Shown here in pieces: positions 9,464 to 17,696 of a stretch of DNA of 64,000 nt. How positions within the stretch are numbered: position 1 is the first letter of the stretch; each line of letters starts with the position of its first letter. The notes beneath the pieces were generated by a model. That model was not told the origin of the DNA. It searched no databases and saw only the letters and a list, made by a program, of their open reading frames with translations. The DNA comes from Pseudolactococcus sp041800635 (GTDB taxonomy: Bacteria; Bacillota; Bacilli; Lactobacillales; Streptococcaceae): positions 1,178,001-1,242,000 of the forward strand of contig CP181259.1 in assembly GCA_047833645.1 (NCBI GenBank), in the 5' to 3' direction. Both the position numbers and the translations under genes were made by a program.

Positions 9464-9535
9464 CCTAAAATTTATGTCAGGTGACTAGATTGCCACCTGT
9501 ATATTTTAGGTTTGGCCAACTTAATGTAACCATCC
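9464..9535 (-). promoter_or_regulatory. LicT/BglG RAT site and competing hairpin in the bglP leader
   Basis: On the minus strand GGATGGTTAC followed by GGCCAAACC (9509-9535) resembles the ribonucleic antiterminator site bound by LicT/BglG. Immediately downstream, CCTAAAAT (9503-9510) pairs with ATTTTAGG (9464-9471), and CAGGTG/CACCTG (9478-9483, 9494-9499) forms the upper stem. The 3' arm overlaps the AGGAGG ribosome site of bglP. The RAT and the lower stem share bases, so antiterminator binding should open the leader. A strong T run after the hairpin is not visible. Confidence 0.65.
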
Positions 9536-9552
9536 GTGTTACCACTTTTAAG

Positions 9553-9586
9553 CTGTTTAAACTGTGTTTGTTTACCGTTTAAACAG
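9553..9586. repeat. Perfect 10-bp inverted repeat between licT and bglP
   Basis: CTGTTTAAAC and GTTTAAACAG are separated by 14 bp. It may be a weak terminator for licT or a processing site. No T run follows. Confidence 0.4.
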
Positions 9587-9592
9587 GTGATG

Positions 9593-10435
9593 CTAATTCT
9601 TCTGCACAATACGTGCCAGATGAATCGTGATGTAGGTCTGCTCATCTTTTGAGACATGATACCCACGTGTTTTTTCCAAAAAACTAACAATTTTGCTCGT
9701 CGTTTCATAACTCTCTGGAAATTTTTCGATAATCATCTCAAAAAGACTATCATCAGAACTTGGCATCCCTTTAGAATCACCTAATAACACACGCTCACTA
9801 AAAAACTTGAGATGTGTCACAAAACGCTGGAAGAAAATGTCATCTTCATTAATCGCAACTTGTAAGCTATATTTGACGATTGTCAACATTTCTTCCATTA
9901 ATTTTGTCAATTCTGATGCACTTGAGCTACCCCGTCCAAGTTCACTATTGACGATGTGCATGGCAATGAAACCAGCTTCATCGTCTGTTTCCAGAAGATG
10001 GGGTAAGCCAAATCTTTCAGAGATATCTGAAACAGCCGTTTTTCCAATACTATATTCTGTTGGAAAGAAACGTTTAATATCCCAAAGCAGGAAGTTTTTA
10101 ATTGTAATTCCATCTTTAGCACGCAACTGCGTTGCATTGATGTGGTCAGCAAGTGATAAGAAAAGTGAATCATTAATTTTGCCGGGAATTCTATCCTTAG
10201 CAAGCGTGATGACCTTATCTGTAATCTCGAAAATTTCATCTGGAATTTCAGCAAGCAATTCATCAACTCGACTACTTTCATCACCTTTCAGCGTATAAAA
10301 TTTTTCAATCTTATCCACTGCAATCTGATCGCCAATCTTCTTTCCAAATGCCAATCCACGGCCCATGACAACAACTTCTGCATGATCTTTTTCCGTGATG
10401 ACAACATTGTTATTAAGAATTTTACTGATTTGCAT
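9593..10435 (-). CDS. licT: Transcriptional antiterminator, BglG/LicT family
   Basis: 280 residues from the ATG at 10435, chosen because GGAG lies 7 nt upstream and because MQISKILNNNVV is the classical N-terminus of the CAT RNA-binding domain (about 1-60). Two PRD domains follow (about 65-170 and 175-280) with conserved histidines for PTS phosphorylation (for example LADHINAT and IHLARIV). It binds RAT RNA hairpins and prevents termination when beta-glucosides are present. RAT-like sites lie in front of both licT itself and bglP, so it should autoregulate. Confidence 0.92.
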   Translation of the reverse strand: MQISKILNNNVVITEKDHAEVVVMGRGLAFGKKIGDQIAVDKIEKFYTLKGDESSRVDELLAEIPDEIFEITDKVITLAKDRIPGKINDSLFLSLADHINATQLRAKDGITIKNFLLWDIKRFFPTEYSIGKTAVSDISERFGLPHLLETDDEAGFIAMHIVNSELGRGSSSASELTKLMEEMLTIVKYSLQVAINEDDIFFQRFVTHLKFFSERVLLGDSKGMPSSDDSLFEMIIEKFPESYETTSKIVSFLEKTRGYHVSKDEQTYITIHLARIVQKN

Positions 10436-10461
10436 ATCCCAACTCCATCTTTTCAAACAGA

Positions 10462-10532
10462 TAAAAAATAGACCAAAAACGATAGGACTACCTATACATT
10501 TTTGGTCTAGCTTAACTTAATAATAACTATCC
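10462..10532 (-). promoter_or_regulatory. licT: RAT site overlapping an intrinsic terminator upstream of licT
   Basis: On the minus strand the RAT-like element GGATAGTTAT...CTAGACC (10504-10532) overlaps the 5' arm of a terminator. AGACCAAAAA (10499-10508) pairs with TTTTTGGTCT (10470-10479), the inner stem is ATAGG/CCTAT, and a T-rich tail follows. The two folds share 5 nt and cannot coexist, which is the textbook LicT switch. Confidence 0.8.
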
Positions 10533-10550
10533 GCACCTTCATTTAGGTAA

Positions 10551-10579
10551 ATTTTAACACCTTATGTAAGCGGTGTCAA
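10551..10579 (-). promoter_or_regulatory. licT-bgl operon promoter with overlapping cre site
   Basis: On the minus strand TTGACA (10574-10579), a 17-bp spacer and TAAAAT (10551-10556). The plus-strand stretch 10565-10578 (TGTAAGCGGTGTCA) matches the CcpA cre consensus TGNAANCGNWNNCA and overlaps the -35 box, so catabolite repression is expected. Confidence 0.75.
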
Positions 10580-10644
10580 TAGCTATCTAGAAAAAAGTTT
10601 ATTTTTTTATTACTTTTTCCTTGTAAACCTTAACTCATCAAATT

Positions 10645-10680
10645 AAAAAAGTTCCCAACATCTAATGCTGGGAAACTTTT
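10645..10680 (-). terminator. guaB terminator
   Basis: AAAAGTTTCCCAGCAT pairs with ATGTTGGGAACTTTTTT on the minus strand directly after the guaB stop. The T/A runs on both sides could make it bidirectional. Confidence 0.75.
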
Positions 10681-10688
10681 CTATATGA

Positions 10689-12170
10689 TTAATGCACCGA
10701 ATAGTTAGGTGCTTCTTTAGTAATTTGGACATCATGCGGATGGCTTTCTTTCAAACCAGCGCCTGACATTTCGATAAACTGGGCATTTTCATGCAGAGCA
10801 TCGATATCCGCAGCGCCAGTGTAACCCATGCCGGCTTTCAAGCCACCGATCATTTGGAAAACGATATCAGTCGCTGACCCTTTGTAAGCCACACGTCCTT
10901 CAATGCCTTCTGGGACAAGTTTATTGGCTTCATTGACACCGCCTTGGAAGTAACGGTCTGATGAGCCTTTTTTCATGGCTGACAGGCTACCCATGCCACG
11001 ATAAGTTTTATATTTACGGCCTTGGTAGATTTCGAATTCGCCTGGTGATTCATCTGTGCCGGCTAACATCGAGCCAAGCATGACAGCATCGCCACCAGCG
11101 GCAAGGGCTTTAACGATGTCGCCTGAATACTTGATCCCGCCATCAGCGATGATTGTTTTGCCATATTCACGCGCCACGGCTGCCGCATCATAAATGGCTG
11201 TGACTTGTGGCACACCGACACCTGCTATGACACGCGTCGTACAGATTGAACCGGGACCAATCCCGACTTTCACCACGTCAACCCCTGCTTCATAAAGGGC
11301 ACGCGCGCCTTCAGCAGTGGCAATGTTCCCTGCAATCAAGGTCCGGTCTGGGAAATGAGCACGGATTTCAGCGATTTTACGCAAAACGCCTGCTGAATGG
11401 CCATGGGCAGTGTCGATAACGATCGCATCAGCTCCCGCTTCGAACAAGGCCTCTGCCCGTTCAAAAGTGTCAGAGCTGACACCAACGGCACCCGCCACAA
11501 TCAAACGGCCTTGGGCATCTTTCGCAGCATTTGGAAACTCAATCACACGTTCGATGTCTTTAATCGTAATCAAGCCTGACAAACGGCCTTCACCGTCCAC
11601 AAGTGGTAATTTTTCAATTTTATGTTTTTGAAGGAGTGATTCCGCTTCTTTTAATGTCGTGCCGACTTGCGCCGTCACCAAATCATCAGAAGTCATCACA
11701 TTTTTAATTTCTTGGTCGTAATTTTCAACAAAACGCAGATCACGGTTGGTCAAAATCCCAACTAATTTACGGTTTTCAAGCGTTTCAACGATTGGCACAC
11801 CAGAAATCCGATACATAGACATCAAGTCTTCTGCTTCTTGAATCGTATGGGTTGGTGTCAAGAAAAAGGGATCAGTGATAACACCAGACTCTGAACGTTT
11901 GACTTTACGCACTTCATCGGCTTGCTCAGTAACGCTCATATTTTTGTGAACCACGCCCAGACCACCTTGACGTGCCATCGAGATGGCCATCGCGCTATCA
12001 GTGACAGTATCCATGGCCGCCGAAATAACAGGAATATTCAAAATCAAGTTGGGGGCCAACTGTGTTCTCATGTTAACCTCGTTTGGTAGTACATGACTTT
12101 CAGCCGGAATAAGCAATACGTCATCGAATGTGTAGCCTTTTTTTAGAAATTTAGTGTCCCAATTTGACAT
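10689..12170 (-). CDS. guaB: Inosine-5'-monophosphate dehydrogenase
   Basis: 493 residues, full length. It oxidises IMP to XMP with NAD+, the first committed step of GMP synthesis. The (beta/alpha)8 barrel is interrupted by a pair of CBS domains at about residues 93-205. The catalytic cysteine lies in the loop GPGSICTTRV, the NAD-binding Asp in IDTAHGHS, and the Arg-Tyr flap in the SSDRYFQGG region. It stands alone with its own promoter and terminator, and no guaA is adjacent. Confidence 0.96.
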   Translation of the reverse strand: MSNWDTKFLKKGYTFDDVLLIPAESHVLPNEVNMRTQLAPNLILNIPVISAAMDTVTDSAMAISMARQGGLGVVHKNMSVTEQADEVRKVKRSESGVITDPFFLTPTHTIQEAEDLMSMYRISGVPIVETLENRKLVGILTNRDLRFVENYDQEIKNVMTSDDLVTAQVGTTLKEAESLLQKHKIEKLPLVDGEGRLSGLITIKDIERVIEFPNAAKDAQGRLIVAGAVGVSSDTFERAEALFEAGADAIVIDTAHGHSAGVLRKIAEIRAHFPDRTLIAGNIATAEGARALYEAGVDVVKVGIGPGSICTTRVIAGVGVPQVTAIYDAAAVAREYGKTIIADGGIKYSGDIVKALAAGGDAVMLGSMLAGTDESPGEFEIYQGRKYKTYRGMGSLSAMKKGSSDRYFQGGVNEANKLVPEGIEGRVAYKGSATDIVFQMIGGLKAGMGYTGAADIDALHENAQFIEMSGAGLKESHPHDVQITKEAPNYSVH

Positions 12171-12237
12171 CGAAATAGTTCCTTCTTTCTTATTTATAAG
12201 TCAGCAAATGCTTGCTTTGCGTTTAGATATTGTTACT

Positions 12238-12265
12238 ATTTTATCACGCTATCTGACTTTGTCAA
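12238..12265 (-). promoter_or_regulatory. guaB promoter
   Basis: TTGACA (12260-12265), a 16-bp spacer and TAAAAT (12238-12243) on the minus strand, about 70 bp before the guaB start. No purine riboswitch fold was recognised in the leader. Confidence 0.6.
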
Positions 12266-12437
12266 TACATTTGTTTTAACTCTGATTGATAACGACTCAA
12301 AATGTTCGATATCTCAAATTTTTCTTATTTTTCTTCTATAGTACATCTCATATTATGAACAAGAACGACTTGCACATATTAGACAAGATTCCCAAGAAGT
12401 TAACTGATGCTTGATCACGTGATCTTCCATAAGTGAC

Positions 12438-13115
12438 TCAGTCAAACCCATTTACTTTCTCTAAATACAGCACCAGATTGAACACAAAGATAATTGGCAA
12501 AAGGGCATATAGGGCATTTTCATCAAATTTGTGCGCTAAAACGGTCGAAATGAAAACCCCCAGACAGAAACCTGCGATGATTAAAAAAGTATAGCCACCA
12601 CGTTTCAAAATCTCAGGTTTTCGCTCGACCAACCCTTGCACGATGAAAACAGACATATTTTTCAGATTTCCCGTCATCATCGTGTTGGCGTAAGGCACAC
12701 CACGCATCCGCTTGAACGACTCCAACTGAACCGCAGCGATGAAAGAAAGCGACAGGACCGTCCATTTCGAGGCGACAAATTGCGCCATGACAGCCGTGAT
12801 CAAGACGCCTATAAAAATAATTAAACCAGCCAAAGCGTGCCAACGCAAATGCTGATTTTGAACGGCAAATTTTCGAGCAAAATAGGTAAAGACAGCGCCT
12901 AGCATAAAGGCGGAAATCGGCAGCAAATAATTCGACGCCCCCGTCAAATTCCCTTCCGCCAGACTCTTCATCAGGTAGATGAAATTCCCCGTCTGCAAAC
13001 CAGCAAACCGCTTCCCCTGCGTCACAAAGGTATAGGCGTCCAAAAAGCCACTGAAAAAGGTGATCATGACCGCCACGCGCACCCGTTCAAAAATCCGATA
13101 ATTTTTTTTTGTCAA
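12438..13115 (-). CDS. DUF1275 (YoaK-type) integral membrane protein
   Basis: 225 residues with about six hydrophobic segments. The N-terminal FFSGFLDAYTFVTQGKRFAGLQTGN resembles the conserved core of DUF1275 proteins, and a further TGNL motif lies at about residue 150. Family members are poorly characterised membrane proteins. It is followed on the same strand 66 nt upstream by nothing obviously coupled. A 12-bp palindrome GATCACGTGATC lies at 12413-12424 just past its stop. Confidence 0.75.
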   Translation of the reverse strand: MTKKNYRIFERVRVAVMITFFSGFLDAYTFVTQGKRFAGLQTGNFIYLMKSLAEGNLTGASNYLLPISAFMLGAVFTYFARKFAVQNQHLRWHALAGLIIFIGVLITAVMAQFVASKWTVLSLSFIAAVQLESFKRMRGVPYANTMMTGNLKNMSVFIVQGLVERKPEILKRGGYTFLIIAGFCLGVFISTVLAHKFDENALYALLPIIFVFNLVLYLEKVNGFD

Positions 13116-13180
13116 CTGTCATCACTCCTATCTCGTTGCACCTGTCAACCTTTTATACCAACAGCACCCCTTAACGCTGC

Positions 13181-13843
13181 TTAAACCGATGTGCGTTTTA
13201 AAACTTTCAAGCCTTCTCTTATTGATAAACTGTTGAGTTCATCGCCAGACGCCTCGATAAAGTCGCGCACCCAGTCGGGCGCAACTTTAGAATACTCCCG
13301 CAAACTCCAACCAATGGCCTTATTGATAAAGAATTCGTCTGACCCCAAATTATTTTGAATGATTTGCGCTAATAAATCCGCATCCGTCTTCAGTTTAAAC
13401 CCCAACTGATGATCAATCGCCAACCGACGAATCCAAAAGTTGTCATCTTGTGACCAGACTAACATGGTTGCCTTGGCCTGTGGAAAACGTTGCACAATAC
13501 TGCCCACGTGTTCATCCAGAAAATCAATCGAATCCCACCACGATTTTTGGATGGCTAGGGCATAAAGCTTGTCCAAATCGGCTAAGGTCAGCCATTTTTG
13601 AACTTTTTTAAGATAATCCCCAGCCAGATATTGAAATTCACGGTAGTCTAGGGCCCATAAATGATCCACAAGCACCCAGTCAACACACCCCTCTTTGGCT
13701 TTTTCACGCAAAAAATCTCGGGACAGCGCCCGGCGTTCCGGTGTTTTAATCCCCAGAAATTCAAAGTGGTTTTTCATGTAGCGCTTCATGTCTGACGCAT
13801 TGTCAGGATTTTGATGGGCTAAAAAGGTGGTAATGATGGTCAT
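13181..13843 (-). CDS. DNA alkylation repair protein (AlkD-like HEAT-repeat glycosylase)
   Basis: 220 residues, helical repeat composition. The motifs HFEFLGIKTPERR near the N-terminus, WALDYREFQYLAGDYL in the middle, and WWDSIDFLDEHVG with conserved tryptophans and aspartate identify the AlkC/AlkD family, which excises alkylated purines by holding DNA on a HEAT-repeat groove. It ends with KAIGWSLREYSK, also typical. It lies 24 nt downstream of rlmH on the same strand. Confidence 0.85.
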   Translation of the reverse strand: MTIITTFLAHQNPDNASDMKRYMKNHFEFLGIKTPERRALSRDFLREKAKEGCVDWVLVDHLWALDYREFQYLAGDYLKKVQKWLTLADLDKLYALAIQKSWWDSIDFLDEHVGSIVQRFPQAKATMLVWSQDDNFWIRRLAIDHQLGFKLKTDADLLAQIIQNNLGSDEFFINKAIGWSLREYSKVAPDWVRDFIEASGDELNSLSIREGLKVLKRTSV

Positions 13844-13866
13844 GGTCTACTCTTTCAATCCGTCTG

Positions 13867-14343
13867 TCATTTATGGTAGGAACTGCCTTCGCGAATCATG
13901 AAGGCGCGGTAGATTTGTTCGACTAACACGAGCCGCATCAATTGATGAGGCAAGGTGATCCGACCAAAACTAATCAGGGCATTGGCCCTTTTTTTAACTC
14001 GCGGATCCAAGCCTAAACTACCACCAATGATAAAAACCAGGGTCGAGGCCTGTTGCATGGCTTGCTCGAGACTTGTGGATAAGTCTTCTGACGAGATGAG
14101 TTTACCTTCGACGGCCATCGCATAGACAAAATCACGATCTGTGAGTTTCGCCAAAATCCGATCGCCTTCTTTGACTAAAATCTGGGCATTTTCCTTTTCG
14201 GAAGCCTTATCCGGCGTTTTTTCATCGGCTAACTCAAGGATTTCAACCTGGCCAAAACGCGATAACCGCTTGACGTATTCCGCAATCCCCGCCGTGAGAT
14301 ACTTTTCCTTCAATTTACCGACACTAATGATCTTTATTCTCAT
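13867..14343 (-). CDS. rlmH: 23S rRNA pseudouridine-1915 N3-methyltransferase
   Basis: 158 residues from the ATG at 14343 (MRIKIISVGKLKEKY). SPOUT-fold methyltransferase with the SAM-knot sequence FIIGGSLGLD and the C-terminal LPHQLMRLVLVEQIYRA plus SYHK end, all diagnostic of RlmH. It modifies the pseudouridine of helix 69 in 70S ribosomes. Its pairing with htrA across a DnaA-box-rich gap is the arrangement found near the origin in related genera. Confidence 0.95.
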   Translation of the reverse strand: MRIKIISVGKLKEKYLTAGIAEYVKRLSRFGQVEILELADEKTPDKASEKENAQILVKEGDRILAKLTDRDFVYAMAVEGKLISSEDLSTSLEQAMQQASTLVFIIGGSLGLDPRVKKRANALISFGRITLPHQLMRLVLVEQIYRAFMIREGSSYHK

Positions 14344-14375
14344 GGTTTTATTATACCAAAAAATCAAGATCATTT

Positions 14376-14521
14376 TTATCCACAGTAGAAAAGAAATGTA
14401 AGGCTGTGAAAACTTGATTTATCCACATTTTCACAAAAGTTTCCACATTTTTGTGGAAAACTCATGGGTTTTTACACACTTGTTCACAAAATAAAGGCTT
14501 TATCCACAAAACTGTGTATAA
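14376..14521. promoter_or_regulatory. DnaA-box cluster between rlmH and htrA
   Basis: Exact TTATCCACA boxes lie at 14376-14384, 14419-14427 and 14500-14508, and the inverse variant TGTGTATAA at 14513-14521. A facing pair TTTCCACA (14440-14447) and TGTGGAAA (14452-14459) forms an inverted repeat. No dnaA or dnaN gene lies in the window, so this is not shown to be oriC. It may titrate DnaA or be an inherited part of the origin region. Confidence 0.65.
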
Positions 14522-14572
14522 CTTTCACAAACTTGACAAGCCACTCGACTAAATATTTAACAAATGCTTAGT

Positions 14573-14598
14573 TTTAAGGTATGATTAAGTGGTATAAG
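14573..14598 (+). promoter_or_regulatory. htrA promoter with CiaR-type direct repeat
   Basis: TTTAAG-N5-ATTAAG (14573-14589) matches the streptococcal CiaR consensus NTTAAG-N5-WTTAAG. It sits 3 bp before an extended -10 (TGGTATAAG, -10 at 14593-14598), replacing the -35 box. In streptococci htrA is a CiaRH target. A CiaR orthologue in this genome is assumed, not seen. Confidence 0.55.
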
Positions 14599-14641
14599 CT
14601 AAACTTAAGTTATCAAGATTAAAAACAAAGGAAGTTACCGT

Positions 14642-15889
14642 ATGAAAAATAGTAAAAAAACTGCTGCAAAATTGATCGCTGCCGGCATTATCGGTGGGGC
14701 TATTTCCCTAGGTGGTAATATCGCCTACGACCATTTGACGGGTGACACGCCGCTCACGACGAATCGTACCGGGACAAGCAAAGTGTCTGATGTTTCCTAT
14801 AAGGTATCGAGCGGGACGACCAAAGCGATTGCCAAAGTCTCTGACGCCGTTGTCTCTGTCATTAATTATCAAAAAACAGCGTCAAGCGGGTCATTAGATG
14901 ACCTGTTCGGCGATAGCCCGGCCGCTAACAAAGAGGACGCCAAAGAACAACCCGCAGGTGAAGGCTCTGGTGTTATCTACAAAAAAGACGGCGGGGACGC
15001 CTATGTCGTGACCAATAACCATGTCGTGGACGGCGCAAGCTCGCTCGAAGTCATGCTCTCAAACGGCGATAAGGTCAAAGGTACCCTCGTCGGAAAAGAT
15101 GCTTACAGCGATTTAGCGGTCATTAAAATTTCATCAAAAGAAGTCACAAAAGTCGCTGAATTTGGCGATTCTTCTAAACTCACCGTCGGTGAACCTGCGA
15201 TTGCTATCGGCTCTCCTCTGGGCAGTGAATATGCCAACTCAGCCACTGAAGGGATCATCTCTAGCCTGTCACGCAAAGTGGTCATGCAAAACGAAAGCAA
15301 CCAAACGGTCAATATCAACGCCATCCAAACCGATGCTGCGATTAACCCCGGCAACTCAGGTGGTGCCTTGATCAATGTCGAAGGCCAAGTCATCGGCATC
15401 AACTCCAGCAAGATTTCTGCGACAGGCTCATCATCACAAGATATCTCAGTCGAAGGCATGGGCTTTGCCATTCCATCTAATGATGTCGTTGAAATTATCA
15501 ACAAACTCGAAAAAGACGGCGAAATCAAACGGCCAGCCCTCGGTGTGCAAATGGTTGACCTCACAGGCATCAACTCGCGCTATATCGACGAACTCAAACT
15601 CCCTGACGCAGTCACAGCAGGTGTTGTCATCGCCAAAGTCCAAAAAGATCTACCCGCCGACACTGCCGGTCTTAAGAAATACGATGTGATCACGAAAATC
15701 GGTGATACTAAAGTGACCACAAGTACAGAACTTCAAAGCGCCCTTTACAAATATAGTATTGGCGACGAGATGAAAGTGACCTTCTATCGTGAAGGCAAAG
15801 AAAAAACAGCGACCATTAAACTCGCTGCTTCCTCTGATAAATTAAATTTTGAAGATGCTGAATCTGCCAAGGCAGAACAAGATAAATAA
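14642..15889 (+). CDS. htrA: Membrane-anchored serine protease HtrA/DegP
   Basis: 415 residues. An uncleaved N-terminal membrane anchor lies at about 9-28, followed by a linker rich in Ser/Thr/Asp. The trypsin-like domain has His127 (NNHVVDG), Asp157 (YSDLAVI) and Ser239 (NPGNSGGAL). One PDZ domain spans about 295-395. It degrades misfolded exported proteins at the cell surface. AAAGGAAG lies 7 nt before the ATG. A CiaR-like repeat is upstream. Confidence 0.95.
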   Translation: MKNSKKTAAKLIAAGIIGGAISLGGNIAYDHLTGDTPLTTNRTGTSKVSDVSYKVSSGTTKAIAKVSDAVVSVINYQKTASSGSLDDLFGDSPAANKEDAKEQPAGEGSGVIYKKDGGDAYVVTNNHVVDGASSLEVMLSNGDKVKGTLVGKDAYSDLAVIKISSKEVTKVAEFGDSSKLTVGEPAIAIGSPLGSEYANSATEGIISSLSRKVVMQNESNQTVNINAIQTDAAINPGNSGGALINVEGQVIGINSSKISATGSSSQDISVEGMGFAIPSNDVVEIINKLEKDGEIKRPALGVQMVDLTGINSRYIDELKLPDAVTAGVVIAKVQKDLPADTAGLKKYDVITKIGDTKVTTSTELQSALYKYSIGDEMKVTFYREGKEKTATIKLAASSDKLNFEDAESAKAEQDK

Positions 15890-15891
15890 AG

Positions 15892-15931
15892 CCAGCAAAA
15901 ATCACGCCGTCAAGCGTGATTTTTTTGCTGG
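15892..15931. terminator. Bidirectional terminator between htrA and the convergent small gene
   Basis: CCAGCAAAAATCACGC pairs with GCGTGATTTTTTTGCTGG around a 5-6 nt loop. The A and T runs serve both strands. Confidence 0.8.
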
Positions 15932-16252
15932 TCAGATATGCAGCAAAAAGCTTGTCAAAATAGCTTGACTCCCCACAATTTCATTTAAGGTTAAATGCCG
16001 ATTGTTAAGAGCCAGGTAGAGCTCCCCTGTTGAGTGTGGCAACGTCATTTTTAGCGCAAAAGGTCTGAGCGCTGACGAAATCTGCGCCCATTCTCGCTCG
16101 ATATTGCGTGAGCTTTGAAAACGTTGATAGTGGGTCACCAGAATTGCCTTAATCTCAGGTGTCACATCCTTGGCCTCAATCGCTTGTGTCAATAACCGAT
16201 CAAAGTTTTCTATCGCCTGATTATTTTTGTCTTTTTCTTTTTTTCCAAACAT
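15932..16252 (-). CDS. Small helical protein of unknown function
   Basis: 106 residues, basic N-terminus (MFGKKEKDKNN) and otherwise predicted helical without membrane segments. The pattern of a four-helix bundle with LLTQAIEA...ILVTHYQRF...ALRPFALKM loosely recalls lactic-acid-bacterial bacteriocin immunity proteins, but I see no diagnostic motif and do not assign it. It lies convergent to htrA and upstream of nothing, with its own short promoter region next to tRNA-Glu. Probably a real gene given its codon use and shared terminator. Confidence 0.6.
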   Translation of the reverse strand: MFGKKEKDKNNQAIENFDRLLTQAIEAKDVTPEIKAILVTHYQRFQSSRNIEREWAQISSALRPFALKMTLPHSTGELYLALNNRHLTLNEIVGSQAILTSFLLHI

Positions 16253-16340
16253 CGTAGTTCTCCCTTATGAAAATGATTATACACTTATTTTCATAAAAAG
16301 TTACAAAAAAACTTCCGTCCAATCTGACGAAAGTTTGTGA

Positions 16341-16412
16341 TAGTCCGTACGGGATTCGAACCCGTGATACCGCCGTGAAAAGGCGGTGTCTTAACCCCTT
16401 GACCAACGGACC
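16341..16412 (-). tRNA. tRNA-Glu (anticodon TTC)
   Basis: 72 nt on the minus strand. The acceptor stem GGTCCGT pairs with ACGGACT (one G-U). The anticodon stem CCGCC/GGCGG encloses the loop TTTTCAC with anticodon TTC. The T arm contains GGTTCGAATCC. CCA is not encoded. Confidence 0.95.
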
Positions 16413-16575
16413 GAGGTAAGTAATTTGTTTCTGATTTCCTCAGCAACATAAATCATTATATCGCAAAAATGAAAATGGGTCAAGCCTTTTTTTGAAAAAA
16501 AACATATTTTTTTCACGAATATTTGCCTTTTTCTTGAATTTACGCCGTAAGTCTGATGTTTCCTTGTTTTTTTCT

Positions 16576-16583
16576 GATATAAT
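16576..16583 (+). promoter_or_regulatory. Extended -10 promoter of the glycosyltransferase gene
   Basis: TGATATAAT (-10 TATAAT at 16578-16583) lies only 11 bp before the ATG at 16595, with no convincing -35 and no Shine-Dalgarno. Transcription would start about 5 nt before the start codon. Confidence 0.5.
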
Positions 16584-16594
16584 AGATATAAGTT

Positions 16595-17593
16595 ATGAAA
16601 ATTTTACTCTATTTAGAAGCCGAAAAGTTCCTACGTAAATCAGGCATTGGCCGTGCCATCCACCATCAAAAGCGAGCCTTAGACATTGCTGGCGTTGACT
16701 ATACGACAAATCCCCACGAGGATTTTGACATTGCACATATTAACACTTACGGCATTAAAAGCATTCTGCTGCTTTTTCGTGCCAAGCGAATGGGTAAGAA
16801 AGTCATCTACCATGGGCATTCGACAATGGAAGATTTCAGAAACTCTTTCATCGGCTCCAATTTATTAGCACCGATTGTTAAAAAATACCTGACCTTTTTA
16901 TACCGCCATGCGGATATGGTGATCACACCAACTGACTATTCTAAGCAACTCATCACCTCCTACGGTGTGGGGGTCCCGGTTGTCGCCATTTCAAACGGCA
17001 TTGACCTGAGCAAATATACCCAGTCGCCTGAAAAAGAGCAAGCCTTTAGACATCATTTCCAAGTATTGCCCGAGCAAAAAATCGTCATGTGTGCGGCGCT
17101 GTATTTCAAGCGCAAGGGGATCGACGATTTCGTCAAGGTCGCTGACATGATGCCGGATGTGCGCTTTATCTGGTTTGGCGAGACCAATCTGTGGACTGTT
17201 CCGGGTTGGGTCCGCCGCCTGGTCAAGAAAAATCACCCCGCCAATGTCGAGTTTCCGGGTTATATCAAGGGCGATATTTATGAGGGCGCCATGACCGCTA
17301 GCGATGTCTTCTTCTTCCCGTCGCACGAGGAAACTGAAGGGATCGTCGTCCTGGAAGCCCTGGCGTCCGGTCAACACGTGGTCGCGCGCGATATTCCGGT
17401 CTATGGCGGCTGGCTTGATAACCGTGCAGCTACCCTTGTGGCAACGAATGAGGACTTTGTCTCTGCCTTAAGAGACGTGTTAGACGGCAAGATTGACAAA
17501 CGCGATGCTGGCCATCGGGTCGCTGAGAGTCGGTCGATTGAGAGCATCTCCAGCCAACTCGTCGCGGCCTATCAACAAGTTTTAGACAACTAA
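16595..17593 (+). CDS. GT4 glycosyltransferase, probable second-step glycolipid synthase (CpoA/LafB-like)
   Basis: 332 residues, GT-B fold. The N-terminus MKILLYLEAEKFLRKSGIGRAIHHQKRAL is typical of the streptococcal CpoA/LafB group, which adds the second hexose to monoglucosyldiacylglycerol. The C-terminal E-x7-E motif (EETEGIVVLEALASG) binds the nucleotide sugar. It acts at the inner face of the membrane, and the product anchors lipoteichoic acid and sets bilayer properties. It is followed after about 100 bp by a first-step glucosyltransferase. The ATG has no ribosome site and lies a few bases from the predicted transcript start. Confidence 0.75.
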   Translation: MKILLYLEAEKFLRKSGIGRAIHHQKRALDIAGVDYTTNPHEDFDIAHINTYGIKSILLLFRAKRMGKKVIYHGHSTMEDFRNSFIGSNLLAPIVKKYLTFLYRHADMVITPTDYSKQLITSYGVGVPVVAISNGIDLSKYTQSPEKEQAFRHHFQVLPEQKIVMCAALYFKRKGIDDFVKVADMMPDVRFIWFGETNLWTVPGWVRRLVKKNHPANVEFPGYIKGDIYEGAMTASDVFFFPSHEETEGIVVLEALASGQHVVARDIPVYGGWLDNRAATLVATNEDFVSALRDVLDGKIDKRDAGHRVAESRSIESISSQLVAAYQQVLDN

Positions 17594-17696
17594 AGATGCC
17601 TTTGATTGCGGCATCTGCTAACGACAAGCACTGCTTAGCCATGACTAGTTTGGCTGACTCAAGCAGGCGTCGTTTTCAATCTCTAAAGGAGTTTTT

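Noticed and set aside
14376..14521. oriC
   Set aside because: DnaA boxes are present, but dnaA, dnaN and an obvious AT-rich unwinding element next to them are not in the window. Only a DnaA-box cluster is claimed.
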